DNA from: Chroococcus sp. CMT-3BRIN-NPC107
GTDB taxonomy: Bacteria; Cyanobacteriota; Cyanobacteriia; Cyanobacteriales; Chroococcidiopsidaceae
DNA: 52,700 bases
Assembly: GCA_019359635.1 (NCBI GenBank)
Contig: JAHHGY010000023.1
Coordinates: 1 to 52,700, forward strand
Direction: 5' to 3'
Shown here: positions 35,805 through 47,600 of the stretch, one piece after another
How positions within the stretch are numbered: position 1 is the stretch's first letter
How the letters are laid out: the number at the start of each line of letters is the position of its first letter
Translations under genes and position numbers: made by a program
The notes under the pieces: generated by a model
Seen by the model: the letters and a program-made list of their open reading frames with translations, nothing else
Told to the model about the DNA's origin: nothing
Database searches by the model: none

Positions 35805-36233
35805 TTACCCCACAGGCTTCACTACTAGCACCGAACAACTAGCATCTTCCACTACTTGGCTGCTAACTGAACCTTGCAAGATTCGGTCTACACCTGTTAA
35901 TCCACGACTGCCGATCGCAATTAAATCAGCTTGGTAGATATTTGCCAAACGGATAATTTCTTCGGCGGGATCTCCGTTGGCAATTTCTAATTGGCTATCA
36001 AAGGGTAAACTCCCTTGGTAAGCTTGCAACTGCTTTTCAATATGGCGATAGGGAAGTGTCTCGGCTTCGCTTTGAGGACGATCGGCGGCAATTTCTAAGT
36101 CAGAGTCGGAAGTGGGAATCACGTGAGCTAGAATAATTTTTGCCGCAGGCGACAGTTGCAAGTGTTGAATTGTCTTGATCACTCGGTCGGAAAGTTCCGA
36201 GCTATCTAGAGCTACTATAATTGTATTAAACAC
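35805..36233 (-). CDS. Universal stress protein, UspA family
   Basis: The 142-residue protein begins FNTIIVALDSSELSDRVIK and has the ATP-binding motif GSRGLTGVDRILQGSVSSQ (G-2x-G-9x-G-S), so ATP binding is probable. UspA proteins form dimers and are linked to stress responses in ways that are not well defined. The gene is on the same strand as hisD, about 44 bases downstream of it, which may reflect cotranscription. Confidence 0.93.
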   Translation of the reverse strand: MFNTIIVALDSSELSDRVIKTIQHLQLSPAAKIILAHVIPTSDSDLEIAADRPQSEAETLPYRHIEKQLQAYQGSLPFDSQLEIANGDPAEEIIRLANIYQADLIAIGSRGLTGVDRILQGSVSSQVVEDASCSVLVVKPVG

Positions 36234-36277
36234 GCCTACATCGTCTCCTCAAGAGTTAGTGCGCAAACCTATGATTG

Positions 36278-37594
36278 TTATTTCCAATCTTTAGGATCGT
36301 TATCTTCTATTCGTAGCTTTACTGACTGCGCGTGGGAGGACAATCCTTCAGCATTTGCCAATAGGTCAATTGCTCCTGCTACTTGCTGCAATGCTGCTGG
36401 GGAATATTGAATTATACTGGAATGCTTGAGGAAAGTTTCTACTTCTAAAGCTGAAGCATAACGGGCAGCCCCCGAAGTCGGTAAAGTATGATTAGGCCCA
36501 GCTAAATAGTCTCCTACCGCTTCTGGGGTGGAATAACCAAGAAAAATTGCACCCGCGTGACGGATATTTGGCAGTAGTTCCCAAGGTTCGGCAACTTCAA
36601 GCTCTAAGTGTTCGGGAGCAAATTCGTTAGATAGCTGTACCGCTACTTCCAAAGAATCTACGATCGCAATTAATCCATAATGAGCGATCGCTTTTTCCGT
36701 AAGCGTCCGGCGCGGATGGTCTAATAGCTGCCTCTCGACGGCGGCTTGCACCTTTAGAGCTACTCTGCTATCGGTGGTAAGTAAGATTGCCGCCGCCATC
36801 GGATCGTGTTCTGCTTGCGCTAGTAAGTCGGCGGCTACGTGTTCGGGGTTAGCTCCGGTATCGGCAATTACCAGCACTTCCGATGGGCCGGCTAACGAAT
36901 CAATACCTACAGTGCCATAAACTAATTTTTTGGCTAGGGTAACGTAAATGTTACCAGGACCTGTAATTACATTTACCTTGGGAATTGTCTCCGTCCCGTA
37001 AGCTAAAGCGGCGATCGCTTGCGCTCCACCCACGCGATAAATTTCTTCTACTCCCGCTTCTTGTGCTGCTACTAGCACGGCGGGATTAATGGTTTTATCC
37101 ATTCCTGGCGGCGTAACTATTATCCGCCGGGGTACGCCGGCAACTTTTGCGGGAATCGCGTTCATAAGTACCGTACTTGGATAGGCTGCTCTACCTCCAG
37201 GAACGTACAATCCCGCTCGCTCTACAGGGGTATAACGTTTACCTAATACTACTTCCAAGTCGCCAAATTCTACCCACGACTTAGGGACGCGCTGGCGATG
37301 AAATGCTTCTATATTTTGACAAGCTAGGCGAATGGCACTTAGCAACTCTTTTGATACTTGCTGGTAAGCCGCATCTAGTTCCGAGCCACTGACCCGCAAG
37401 TCTTCTACCGTCAGATTTTGGTTGTCAAATTCTGCTGTATAGTGCAGTATGGCCTTATCCCCCTGACGCTTCACCGCCTGAAGAACTTCTCGTACTGTTG
37501 CTTCTTTATGTTGCACCTGGTCGTCCTGGGTGCGATCGCAGATCCTTTGTAGTTCTGCTTGTACCTCGCCTTGCTGAGTAATAATTCGCAGCAT
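36278..37594 (-). CDS. hisD: Histidinol dehydrogenase
   Basis: HisD oxidises L-histidinol to L-histidine in two NAD-dependent steps at the end of the pathway. The 438-residue protein has VPGGRAAYPSTVLMN, VITGPGNIYVTLAKK, the zinc/catalytic stretch LLAQAEHDPMA, and the FAPEHLELE and GPNHTLPTSG motifs. No other histidine gene is adjacent. It is divergent from rpsT with a 224-base gap between them. Confidence 0.96.
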   Translation of the reverse strand: MLRIITQQGEVQAELQRICDRTQDDQVQHKEATVREVLQAVKRQGDKAILHYTAEFDNQNLTVEDLRVSGSELDAAYQQVSKELLSAIRLACQNIEAFHRQRVPKSWVEFGDLEVVLGKRYTPVERAGLYVPGGRAAYPSTVLMNAIPAKVAGVPRRIIVTPPGMDKTINPAVLVAAQEAGVEEIYRVGGAQAIAALAYGTETIPKVNVITGPGNIYVTLAKKLVYGTVGIDSLAGPSEVLVIADTGANPEHVAADLLAQAEHDPMAAAILLTTDSRVALKVQAAVERQLLDHPRRTLTEKAIAHYGLIAIVDSLEVAVQLSNEFAPEHLELEVAEPWELLPNIRHAGAIFLGYSTPEAVGDYLAGPNHTLPTSGAARYASALEVETFLKHSSIIQYSPAALQQVAGAIDLLANAEGLSSHAQSVKLRIEDNDPKDWK

Positions 37595-37818
37595 GAAGTT
37601 CGCAATACAATCAATTTTGGAGTTAATGCTAGTCTATGACGAATGCTCTAGTCTTGCTTTTATTCGTCCCTAAAGACGAGTCAAGTTCACGGGTATTCGC
37701 TACTTATATAGCTTAACGCGGATTTTTCTTTTCCATCGCTACCAATTATGCCAATATTAGTGTTATATTAGTACATCTAGTATTTTGTCTATATAACAGT
37801 AGTTTTTCTGAATTAATT

Positions 37819-38121
37819 GTGGCAAATATCAAATCTGCTATCAAGCGCATCCAAGTCGCGGAAAGAAATCGTTTGCGTAATAAAGCTTACAAGTCAGCCG
37901 TCAAAACGCTGACAAAGAAGTACCTCACCGCCGTAGATACCTACGCAGCAAATCCTACACCTGAAGCAAAGCAGGAAGTAGATAAGCATATGTCGGCAGC
38001 TTTTAGCAAAATTGATAAAGCCGTAAAATGTAAAGTGCTGCACCGAAACAACGGCGCTAGGAAAAAATCTAACTTGGCTAACAGTCTGAAAAGAAAAGAA
38101 GCCAGTATTAGCGCTCAATAA
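37819..38121 (+). CDS. rpsT: 30S ribosomal protein S20
   Basis: The 100-residue basic protein binds 16S rRNA. It starts with GTG and reads [21 protein letters not shown], then [12 protein letters not shown], typical of S20. The gene begins the order rpsT-tatD-rpoB-rpoC1-rpoC2, which is, from memory, common in cyanobacteria. The opposite-strand frame is a shadow. Confidence 0.96.
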   Translation: MANIKSAIKRIQVAERNRLRNKAYKSAVKTLTKKYLTAVDTYAANPTPEAKQEVDKHMSAAFSKIDKAVKCKVLHRNNGARKKSNLANSLKRKEASISAQ

Positions 38122-38178
38122 ACTCATTGTTAGCGTTAGAATGCCCTAGCAACTAAGGACTAACAGCTTAAAAAAATC

Positions 38179-38964
38179 ATGAAGCTGATAGACTCTCACG
38201 TTCATCTAAACTTTGATGTGTTTGAGCCAGATATAGAAGCAGTGCGATCGCGTTGGCAAGAAAATGGTGTAGTCAAGCTCGTACACTCTTGTGTAGAGCC
38301 TGGAGAATTTACCCGGATTCAACAGTTAGCTAACACCTATCCCGAAATTAGTTTTGCTATAGGTTTGCATCCCTTAGATGCAGACAAATGGACAAACCAA
38401 ATGGCTGGGGAAATAAAGGCGTTAGCTAGTTCTGAACCTAAAGTAGTAGCGATCGGCGAAACGGGATTAGATTTTTACAAGGCAGACAATGAAGCACAGC
38501 AGCGCCTAGTTTTAGAATCCCAATTAGAAATTGCGGCTTGCTTAAATCTGCCAGTAATTATCCACTGCCGCGACGCTGCGGTGCAGCTAAAAGAAATATT
38601 ACACTCTTTTCAAGCCAACAACTCCCGTCAAATTCGGGGTGTGATGCACTGCTGGGGAGGAACGCCCGAAGAAACTCAATGGTTTTTAGACTTGGGTTTT
38701 TATATTAGCTTTAGCGGTACGGTGACATTTAAAAATGCCCAACAAATACATCAAAGCGCCCAAATTGTCAGCAAAGATCGGTTATTAATTGAAACTGACT
38801 GCCCTTTTTTAGCTCCAGTTCCCAAAAGAGGAACTAAACGCAACGAACCCGCCTTTGTTCTGCACGTAGCTCAAGCTATTGCTCAGTTACGCGGCGAAAC
38901 GGTAGCAGAAATTGCTCAAACAACAACCGCTAATGCTTGTCAGCTTTTCAATTTCTCGGTTTAA
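38179..38964 (+). CDS. tatD: TatD family metal-dependent DNase
   Basis: The 261-residue TIM-barrel hydrolase has the metal ligands of [16 protein letters not shown] (HxH), [10 protein letters not shown] (Glu), [14 protein letters not shown] and [11 protein letters not shown] (Asp). TatD proteins are 3'-5' exonucleases in vitro and are implicated in DNA repair and quality control. The length is normal. It sits 58 bases after rpsT and 390 bases before rpoB. Confidence 0.93.
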   Translation: MKLIDSHVHLNFDVFEPDIEAVRSRWQENGVVKLVHSCVEPGEFTRIQQLANTYPEISFAIGLHPLDADKWTNQMAGEIKALASSEPKVVAIGETGLDFYKADNEAQQRLVLESQLEIAACLNLPVIIHCRDAAVQLKEILHSFQANNSRQIRGVMHCWGGTPEETQWFLDLGFYISFSGTVTFKNAQQIHQSAQIVSKDRLLIETDCPFLAPVPKRGTKRNEPAFVLHVAQAIAQLRGETVAEIAQTTTANACQLFNFSV

Positions 38965-39354
38965 GGCAACGTCTAAAAGGGAAAAAAGTCATAATAGTTA
39001 AAGGTCAGGCAACTAAACAAAATTTTGCTAAAAAACTTTAAGTCGCGATCGCGTCTAAACCCTTAAAGCTCTACACAGAAGGGATAAAAGAGCAAAACAG
39101 CAATGGCAAAGATTTAGGGCGATCACGTATAACATCTGAAACCATGCCGCAAAAGTCAAACCCTAAAATGACAATACTATGAATCAGTGCCGAAGTATAG
39201 AGCTTCAGAACTTGCCCATTCCTAACTCAAGGGAACCAAAAACTAACCAAAGTTCTCGTTGGCAACGGCTTACCTATTGAAAAGCAAAAAGCCAGCAGCA
39301 AAAAAGAATTTCAGTCCGTTGAGTAACTACCAGCAGCAATAAGTATAAAAACGC
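38965..39354 (+). other. 390-base rpoB upstream region without a gene
   Basis: The longest gene-free stretch in the window. It contains a HIP1-centred palindrome (GTCGCGATCGCGTC near 39041) and is rich in A. No ORF of useful size, RNA gene or known riboswitch is recognised. The rpoB promoter and a long leader probably lie here. The 15 bases before the rpoB ATG show no Shine-Dalgarno sequence. Confidence 0.5.
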
Positions 39355-42300
39355 ATGACCACCGATAACTACATTGAACCTGCCTTTTTGCTACCCGATT
39401 TAATTGATATTCAGCGTTCTAGTTTCCGTTGGTTTTTAGAAGAAGGACTAATTGAAGAACTCAATAGCTTCTCACCAATAACAGACTACACGGGCAAATT
39501 AGAATTACATTTTTTAGGTCACAATTACAAACTCAAGCAGCCGAAGTACGATGTAGACGAAGCCAAACGGCGCGATAGCAGCTACGCCGTACAAATGTAC
39601 GTACCAACTCGATTAATCAATAAAGAAACTGGGGAAATAAAAGAGCAAGAGGTATTTATTGGCGACTTGCCGCTCATGACCGATCGCGGCACATTTATTA
39701 TTAACGGCGCGGAACGAGTAATAGTCAACCAAATCGTCCGTAGCCCCGGAGTTTATTACAAGTCCGAAGTAGACAAAAACGGTCGCCGTACCTACTCCGC
39801 TAGCTTAATTCCCAACCGGGGAGCATGGTTAAAATTTGAAACCGATCGCAATGGTTTAGTTTGGGTAAGAATTGATAAAACCCGCAAGTTGTCGGCGCAG
39901 GTACTATTAAAGGCTTTGGGACTATCAGACAATGAGATTTTTGAATCTTTGCGTCACCCAGAGTATTTTCAAAAAACCATTGAAAAAGAAGGGCAGTTTA
40001 CCGAAGACGATGCCCTAATGGAGTTGTACCGCAAGCTAAGACCCGGCGAACCTCCCACCGTATCAGGAGGTAATCAGCTATTAGAATCGCGCTTTTTTGA
40101 CCCCAAACGCTACGATTTAGGGCGAGTAGGACGTTACAAAATCAATAAAAAGCTGCGGCTTTCGATTCCCGATACAACTAGAGTATTGACACCCATTGAC
40201 ATTTTGGCTGCCGTTGACTACCTAATTAACTTAGAGTTTGATATGGGTAGCATCGACGATATCGATCACTTGGGCAACCGACGAGTTAGAAGTGTCGGTG
40301 AATTATTGCAAAACCAAGTCAGAGTTGGGTTAAATCGTTTAGAGCGAATCATCCGCGAACGCATGACCGTATCTGACCCCGACACCTTAACGCCAGCGTC
40401 TTTAGTTAATCCCAAACCTTTAGTAGCGGCAATTAAAGAGTTTTTTGGTTCTAGCCAATTAAGTCAGTTTATGGATCAAACCAATCCTTTAGCTGAACTT
40501 ACCCACAAACGCCGCTTGTCAGCCTTGGGACCTGGAGGATTGACCCGTGAACGTGCTGGTTTCGCGGTGCGAGATATTCATCCTTCTCACTACGGACGAA
40601 TTTGCCCCGTAGAAACTCCTGAAGGTCCAAATGCGGGTTTGATTGGCTCTTTGGCAACTCACGCTAAAGTTAATCAATACGGCTTTTTGGAAACGCCTTT
40701 TAGACCTGTAGAAAACGGCATCGTTCAGTTTGATAAACCGCCTGTATACATGACGGCGGACGAAGAAGACGACCTGCGGGTAGCACCGGGAGACTTGCCT
40801 ATTGATGAAAACGGACAAATTTTAGGCAAAAAAGTTACCGTTCGCTATCGTCAAGAATTTGCCAGCACTACTCCCGATCAAGTGGATTATGTAGCCGTGT
40901 CTCCGGTACAAATTGTTTCGGTAGCTACTAGCTTAATTCCCTTTTTGGAACATGACGACGCTAACCGGGCGTTGATGGGATCGAATATGCAACGGCAAGC
41001 TGTACCGTTACTTAAACCAGAGCGTCCTTTGGTAGGAACGGGTTTAGAAGCCCAAGCAGCGCGAGACTCTGGGATGGTGATTGTTAGCCGGACTGACGGA
41101 GAAGTTGTGTATGTAGATGCTACTAAAATTCGCATCCGGGTAAAAAGCAAAGAGATTACAGGAAACGCTCAAACTACTGCCCAACCGCAAGAAATTGAGT
41201 ATTCAATATCTAAATATCAGCGCTCGAACCAAGACACTTGTTTAAATCAACGACCTTTAGTTAGATTTGGCGATCGCGTAGTTGCCGGGCAAGTTTTGGC
41301 CGATGGTTCCTCAACGGAAGGCGGAGAATTAGCTTTAGGGCAGAATATCACCGTCGCTTATATGCCTTGGGAAGGCTACAACTACGAAGATGCGATCTTA
41401 ATTTGCGAGAAACTCGTTCAAGACGATGTTTATACTTCAATTCACGTTGAAAAATACGAAATTGAGGCTAGGCAAACCAAACTAGGCCCAGAGGAAATTA
41501 CTAGAGAAATTCCTAACGTCGGCGAAGATGCTTTGCGCCAACTTGACGAACAAGGAATTATCGGTATTGGTGCTTGGGTAGAATCGGGAGACATTTTAGT
41601 TGGCAAAGTTACCCCCAAAGGCGAATCAGATCAACCCCCCGAAGAAAAACTATTACGGGCAATTTTTGGCGAAAAAGCGCGAGATGTCCGGGATAACTCC
41701 TTGCGCGTACCAAACGGTGAAAAAGGACGAGTTGTAGACGTGCGCGTGTTTACCCGCGAACAAGGCGACGAATTGCCCCCCGGCGCTAACATGGTAGTCC
41801 GGGTGTATGTAGCTCAAAAGCGCAAAATTCAAGTCGGCGACAAAATGGCAGGAAGACACGGCAATAAAGGAATTATTTCCCGAATCTTGCCTGTAGAAGA
41901 TATGCCCTATTTGCCCGATGGTTCCCCGGTTGACATTGTTCTCAATCCCTTGGGCGTACCATCGCGGATGAACGTCGGACAGGTATTTGAATGCTTGCTA
42001 GGCTGGGCTGGCGAAAACCTCGGTCTGCGATTTAAGATTACTCCCTTTGATGAAATGTATGGGGAAGAATCATCAAGAACAATCGTGCATGGAAAGCTTA
42101 CTGAAGCGCGAGAAGAAACCGGGAAAGATTGGTTGTATGACCCCGAACAACCAGGAAAAATTCAGTTGTACGACGGTCGCACGGGAGAACCCTTCGATCG
42201 CCCGGTAACGGTGGGTATTGCTTATATGCTGAAATTGGTGCATTTAGTCGATGACAAAATTCACGCTCGTTCTACTGGTCCTTACTCCTTAGTTACGCAG

Positions 42301-42687
42301 CAGCCCCTAGGTGGTAAAGCGCAACAAGGCGGTCAGAGATTTGGAGAAATGGAAGTGTGGGCGCTAGAAGCTTTTGGCGCGGCTTACACCTTGCAAGAAT
42401 TGCTAACAGTAAAGTCAGACGATATGCAGGGACGCAATGAAGCCTTAAATGCGATCGTTAAGGGTAAAGCAATTCCTCGTCCCGGTACGCCCGAATCGTT
42501 TAAAGTGCTGATGCGAGAATTGCAATCGCTGGGCTTAGATATTGCCGTCCATAAAGTAGAACTTCAATCTGACGGTAGTTCTTTAGACGTGGAAATTGAT
42601 TTGATGGCAGATACCGGAGGTCGTCGGACTCCTAATCGTCCTACCTACGAATCTCTCAGCCGCGAAGCACTTGAAGAAGAAGTATAG
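39355..42687 (+). CDS. rpoB: RNA polymerase subunit beta
   Basis: The 1110-residue beta subunit forms half of the catalytic cleft. It starts [20 protein letters not shown] and has the fork-loop region [18 protein letters not shown], the [15 protein letters not shown] motif of the rifampicin region, and [15 protein letters not shown] with catalytic-site lysines. The C-terminus includes [19 protein letters not shown]. The length fits cyanobacterial RpoB. It is followed by rpoC1 after 92 bases containing a hairpin. No SD-like sequence precedes the ATG. Confidence 0.98.
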   Translation: MTTDNYIEPAFLLPDLIDIQRSSFRWFLEEGLIEELNSFSPITDYTGKLELHFLGHNYKLKQPKYDVDEAKRRDSSYAVQMYVPTRLINKETGEIKEQEVFIGDLPLMTDRGTFIINGAERVIVNQIVRSPGVYYKSEVDKNGRRTYSASLIPNRGAWLKFETDRNGLVWVRIDKTRKLSAQVLLKALGLSDNEIFESLRHPEYFQKTIEKEGQFTEDDALMELYRKLRPGEPPTVSGGNQLLESRFFDPKRYDLGRVGRYKINKKLRLSIPDTTRVLTPIDILAAVDYLINLEFDMGSIDDIDHLGNRRVRSVGELLQNQVRVGLNRLERIIRERMTVSDPDTLTPASLVNPKPLVAAIKEFFGSSQLSQFMDQTNPLAELTHKRRLSALGPGGLTRERAGFAVRDIHPSHYGRICPVETPEGPNAGLIGSLATHAKVNQYGFLETPFRPVENGIVQFDKPPVYMTADEEDDLRVAPGDLPIDENGQILGKKVTVRYRQEFASTTPDQVDYVAVSPVQIVSVATSLIPFLEHDDANRALMGSNMQRQAVPLLKPERPLVGTGLEAQAARDSGMVIVSRTDGEVVYVDATKIRIRVKSKEITGNAQTTAQPQEIEYSISKYQRSNQDTCLNQRPLVRFGDRVVAGQVLADGSSTEGGELALGQNITVAYMPWEGYNYEDAILICEKLVQDDVYTSIHVEKYEIEARQTKLGPEEITREIPNVGEDALRQLDEQGIIGIGAWVESGDILVGKVTPKGESDQPPEEKLLRAIFGEKARDVRDNSLRVPNGEKGRVVDVRVFTREQGDELPPGANMVVRVYVAQKRKIQVGDKMAGRHGNKGIISRILPVEDMPYLPDGSPVDIVLNPLGVPSRMNVGQVFECLLGWAGENLGLRFKITPFDEMYGEESSRTIVHGKLTEAREETGKDWLYDPEQPGKIQLYDGRTGEPFDRPVTVGIAYMLKLVHLVDDKIHARSTGPYSLVTQQPLGGKAQQGGQRFGEMEVWALEAFGAAYTLQELLTVKSDDMQGRNEALNAIVKGKAIPRPGTPESFKVLMRELQSLGLDIAVHKVELQSDGSSLDVEIDLMADTGGRRTPNRPTYESLSREALEEEV

Positions 42688-42694
42688 CCAAAAA

Positions 42695-42724
42695 AGCTAA
42701 AAGTAGATTTTTTTACTTCTAGCT
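42695..42724 (+). promoter_or_regulatory. Hairpin between rpoB and rpoC1
   Basis: AGCTAAAAGTA (42695-42705) pairs with TACTTCTAGCT (42714-42724) with one A-C mismatch around a T-rich 8-base loop. It starts 7 bases after the rpoB stop codon. No T-run follows the 3' arm, so it is not a normal terminator; it might limit readthrough or be a processing or RNA-stability element. Confidence 0.4.
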
Positions 42725-42779
42725 TTCCTCCCGGCTTTTAGTGCGATCTATTCCCTTTCTCCCCATCCTTATTTAACTT

Positions 42780-44648
42780 ATGAGAACGCCACAAGTTACG
42801 CAATTTGATTACGTCAAAATTGGCATTGCCTCCCCAGAAAGAATTCGGCAGTGGGGAGAACGAACCCTACCCAATGGTCAAGTGGTAGGAGAAGTTACTA
42901 AGCCAGAAACTATTAACTACCGGACTCTTAAGCCAGAAATGGACGGCTTATTTTGCGAACGGATTTTTGGTCCAGCTAAAGACTGGGAATGTCATTGCGG
43001 GAAGTATAAGAGAGTTAGACATCGCGGTATTGTTTGCGAACGTTGTGGTGTGGAAGTAACCGAGGCTAGAGTCCGCCGCCATCGCATGGGTTTTATCAAA
43101 CTTGCTGCACCCGTGGCTCACGTTTGGTATCTAAAAGGAATACCTAGCTATATTGCTATCTTGCTAGATATGCCGTTAAGGGATGTGGAGCAAATTGTCT
43201 ACTTCAATGCTTATGTGGTATTAGCACCAGGTACCGCCGATACCCTCACTTACAAGCAGTTACTAACTGAAGATCAGTGGTTAGAAATAGAAGACCAGCT
43301 TTATAGCGAAGAATCGGAACTTAGTGGTGTAGAAGTAGGCATTGGTGCGGAGGCATTGGCGCGGCTACTGCAAGACATTAAACTTGAAGCTGAGGCAGAA
43401 AGCTTACGCGAAGAAATTGCTGGTGCTAAAGGACAAAAACGCGCCAAGTTGATTAAACGGCTGCGGGTAATTGACAACTTTGTAGCTACAGGCTCGTTGC
43501 CCGAATCGATGGTGATGAAGGTAATTCCCGTGATCCCGCCCGATTTGCGTCCTATGGTGCAGCTAGACGGCGGACGTTTTGCAACTAGCGACTTGAACGA
43601 TCTTTATCGTCGCGTGATTAACCGCAATAATCGTTTGGCTAGATTGCAAGAAATCTTAGCGCCAGAAATTATTGTGCGTAACGAAAAACGGATGTTACAA
43701 GAAGCGGTGGATGCTTTAATTGACAACGGTAGACGCGGACGGACAGTAGTAGGTGCAAATAACCGCCCCTTGAAGTCTTTATCAGACATCATTGAAGGTA
43801 AACAAGGTCGTTTCCGGCAAAACTTGCTAGGAAAACGGGTAGATTATTCTGGGCGATCGGTAATTGTCGTCGGACCAAAACTAAAAATTCATCAGTGCGG
43901 TTTGCCAAGAGAAATGGCAATTGAGCTATTTCAACCTTTTGTCATTCATCGGTTGATTCGCAGCAATGTGGTTAATAATATCAAAGCTGCCAAAAAATTG
44001 ATTTCTCGTGGCGATCCGAGCGTCTGGGGGGTTTTAGAAGAAGTAATTGAAGGACATCCCGTACTGCTTAACCGCGCTCCTACTTTGCATAGATTGGGAA
44101 TTCAAGCTTTTGAACCAATTTTAGTAGAAGGTCGAGCAATTCAGTTGCACCCGCTAGTATGCCCAGCTTTTAACGCTGACTTTGACGGCGACCAAATGGC
44201 TGTACATATTCCCTTGTCTTTAGAAAGCCAAGCAGAAGCAAGGTTATTGATGTTGGCTTCTAATAATATATTGTCTCCCGCTACGGGAAGACCGATTGTT
44301 ACGCCAAGTCAAGATATGGTATTGGGTTGCTATTACTTAACGGCAGAAAACCCAAATAGTAATAATGGGGAAACTCGCTATTTTGCTTCTTTAGATGATG
44401 CGATCGTCGCCTACGAACAAAAGCAGGTACACATCCATGCCAAAGTTTGGGTGCGTTTTGATGGCTTAGTAGATTCGGATGATGACGGCGTAGACAAGGT
44501 AGAAAAGTTTAGTGATGGGACGCGGGTAATTACAAACAATAATATCCGCCGACGCGAAGATGCGGACGGTAAGCTCATTTCTCAGTTTGTACGCACTACT
44601 CCCGGCAGGATTATCTACAACAAAACTATTCAAGAAATATTGCAGTAA
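42780..44648 (+). CDS. rpoC1: RNA polymerase subunit gamma (RpoC1)
   Basis: Cyanobacterial RNA polymerase has its beta-prime subunit split in two; this is the N-terminal 622 residues. The zinc ribbon [20 protein letters not shown] is near residue 60. The catalytic magnesium motif is [12 protein letters not shown] in [20 protein letters not shown]. The bridge-like [16 protein letters not shown] also fits. The sequence ends at the usual split point before rpoC2. The gap of 37 bases to rpoC2 includes AAGGGA as ribosome binding site. Confidence 0.98.
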   Translation: MRTPQVTQFDYVKIGIASPERIRQWGERTLPNGQVVGEVTKPETINYRTLKPEMDGLFCERIFGPAKDWECHCGKYKRVRHRGIVCERCGVEVTEARVRRHRMGFIKLAAPVAHVWYLKGIPSYIAILLDMPLRDVEQIVYFNAYVVLAPGTADTLTYKQLLTEDQWLEIEDQLYSEESELSGVEVGIGAEALARLLQDIKLEAEAESLREEIAGAKGQKRAKLIKRLRVIDNFVATGSLPESMVMKVIPVIPPDLRPMVQLDGGRFATSDLNDLYRRVINRNNRLARLQEILAPEIIVRNEKRMLQEAVDALIDNGRRGRTVVGANNRPLKSLSDIIEGKQGRFRQNLLGKRVDYSGRSVIVVGPKLKIHQCGLPREMAIELFQPFVIHRLIRSNVVNNIKAAKKLISRGDPSVWGVLEEVIEGHPVLLNRAPTLHRLGIQAFEPILVEGRAIQLHPLVCPAFNADFDGDQMAVHIPLSLESQAEARLLMLASNNILSPATGRPIVTPSQDMVLGCYYLTAENPNSNNGETRYFASLDDAIVAYEQKQVHIHAKVWVRFDGLVDSDDDGVDKVEKFSDGTRVITNNNIRRREDADGKLISQFVRTTPGRIIYNKTIQEILQ

Positions 44649-44685
44649 ATCTGACAGCTAATTTACTAACATAAGGGACGCAAAA

Positions 44686-47600
44686 ATGGCAGACGGCAAA
44701 GAAATGATTTTCCGCAATCGCGTGGTAGATAAAGGTCAACTCAAAAAGTTGATTGCTTGGGCGTTTACGCATTATGGCACTGCCAAAACCGCCGCGATCG
44801 CCGACCGATTAAAAGATTTGGGTTTTCGCTACGCAACAGTAGCGGGAGTCTCGATTAGTGTGGATGACTTGAAGGTTCCCCCCACCAAAAAACTGCTTTT
44901 AGAAGCGGCGGAAACCGAGATTTTGGCGACGGAAGAACGCTACACGCGCGGCGAAATAACTGAAGTAGAACGCTTTCAAAAGGTAATTGATACTTGGAAT
45001 AGTACGTCAGAATCTCTTAAAGATGAGGTGGTGGCGCATTTTAAAGCCACAGACCCCCTCAACTCCGTATACATGATGGCGTTTTCTGGAGCGCGGGGAA
45101 ATATCTCTCAAGTCCGTCAGCTAGTAGGAATGCGCGGTTTGATGGCAGATCCTCAAGGGGAAATCATCGACCAGCCGATTAAAACCAACTTTAGAGAAGG
45201 TTTGACAGTAACAGAATATATTATTTCTTCCTATGGAGCGAGAAAAGGACTTGTAGATACTGCGTTAAGAACGGCGGATTCTGGTTATTTGACTCGCCGC
45301 TTGGTAGACGTATCTCAAGACGTGATCGTACGCGAAGTAGACTGCGGGACGACGCGGGGAATTATAGTGCGTCCGATGGTAGAAAACGATCGCATTATGA
45401 TTCCTTTAAGTTCGCGTTTGCTGGGGCGGGTAGCTTTAGATGACGTAGTTCACCCGAAAACAAAAGAAGTAATTTCTCCCAAAAACCAGCCGATTTGCGA
45501 CGATACGGCGATCGCAATTCAGAAATCTGGGGTAGAAGAAGTGATGGTACGCAGTCCCTTAACCTGCGAAGCGGCGCGATCAGTGTGTCAGCACTGCTAC
45601 GGTTGGAGTTTAGCTCATGCCAAACTTGTAGACTTAGGGGAAGCAGTGGGAATTATTGCCGCTCAAAGTATCGGCGAACCTGGAACTCAGCTAACGATGC
45701 GGACTTTCCACACGGGAGGAGTATTTACAGGAGAAGTAGCGCGTCAAGTTCGTAGCGAAGAAGAAGGGACAATTCGGATTCCTAAAAAGTTGCGGACAAG
45801 ACCCTTTAGAACTCGTCACGGTGAAGATGCGTTATTTGTAGAAGCTAATGGCGACTTGATGCTGGAAGTTGGGAGCGGAAAATCCGTTACTATTCCCGTT
45901 ACTCAAGGATCGACTATCTATATTGTGGACGGTCAAAAAGTCAGCGCCGACCAATTACTTGCCGAAGTTGCGATCGGTAGCCGCACAAACCGCGCCCACA
46001 CTGAAAAAGCAACTAAAGACGTTTCTTCAGATTTAGCGGGAGAAGTTAAGTTTGCCGATTTAGTACCGGAAGAAAAAACCGATAGACAAGGCAATACTAC
46101 AACTACAGCGACTAGAGGCGGCTTGATTTGGGTATTGTCGGGAGAAGTTTATAACTTACCCCCTGGCGCAGAACCTAGCGTTGGAAATGGCGATCGCGTA
46201 GAGGCAAATAGCGTCCTTGCCGAAACAAAAATCCATACTATGCACGGCGGGATAGTGCGATCGGCGGCAGAAACTCCCGATTCCGGTCATAGCGCTCGTG
46301 AAATCGAAATTATCACGGCTTCAGTGGTTTTAGACACTGCCACCGTCCGCGTAGAACAATCTTCTCGCCAAGGCGACCACTACATCATTGAAACTAATCA
46401 TGGGGCAATGTTCTCGCTCCTAGCTACTCCTGGGACAAAAGTTCAAACAGGTCAAGTAGTCGCTGAATTAATTTCTGACGAATACCGTACCAATACTGGC
46501 GGCTTGATTAAATATGCCGGAGTAGAAGTTGCTAAAAAAGGTAAGGGCAAACAAGGCTACGAAGTAGTTAAAGGCGGCACAATTCTTTGGATTCCCGAAG
46601 AAACTCACGAAGTTAATAAAGACATCTCTTTATTGTTAGTGGAAGATGCTCAGTATGTAGAAGCGGGAACAGAAGTTGTTAAAGACATTTTCTGCGAAAC
46701 CAACGGCGTAGTGGAAGTAACTCAGAAAAATGACATTTTGCGCGAATTGGTAATCAAGCCCGGCGAACTACTAACGCTAGACGATCCAGAATCAGTGTTA
46801 AACCGCGATGGCACTTTTACTCAACCTGGAGAGGAGTTGATTCCAGGATACATTGCTTCAGAGTTGCGCTATATCGAATATGTAGAGTCCTCTTCTAATG
46901 GCCCAGCTTTGTTACTGCGACCGGTTACTGAATTTGCCGTTCCCGATTCTCCTTCAGTACCTAGTACAAAATCTAGCACCGGGGAAGGGAGATCGATTGA
47001 GTTACGAGCCGTTAGTCGCTTGCCTTACAAAGATTCCGAGCGCGTGAAATCTGTGGAGGGAGTGGAACTACTACGGACTCAGCTAGTCCTAGAAATGGAT
47101 CAAACCCACTCAGCAGAATATACTGGCGGTTCGCCCATCGTGGCAGATATTGAGCTTGTAACCGATGCCCAAAACCCAGATATTAAACGCTTGCAATTAG
47201 TGATTTTAGAATCATTAATTATTCGCAAAGATATTCCCGCCGATGTTACCCAAGGCAGCACCAATACTAAATTTAATGTCGTAGAAGGTCAAGAAATTCT
47301 GCCGAAGGCTGTAGTTGCTCGGACGGAAGTTTTGTGTAAAGAAGCTGGGATTGTACGCGGGGTTAGAGAGGGCGCGGAGGCGATTCGCCGAATTTTGATT
47401 TTAAGAGAAAAGGATTGTTTCACCATAGTTACAAACGAAAAGCCCCGCTTTAAAGTGGGTAGTTTGTTAATTGCTGGTAGCGAAATCGCTCCGGGTGTGT
47501 TTACAGAAGAATCCGCTCAAGTAATCGAAATTACTAGCCAAGGTAAACAAGAAACGGCTCAGGCAAGTAACCAACTTTCTACAAACTCTTACAAAGTGAC

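Noticed and set aside
40519..40818. 99-codon frame opposite rpoB
   Set aside because: It is antisense to the rifampicin-region part of rpoB and is explained by the codon bias of that gene.
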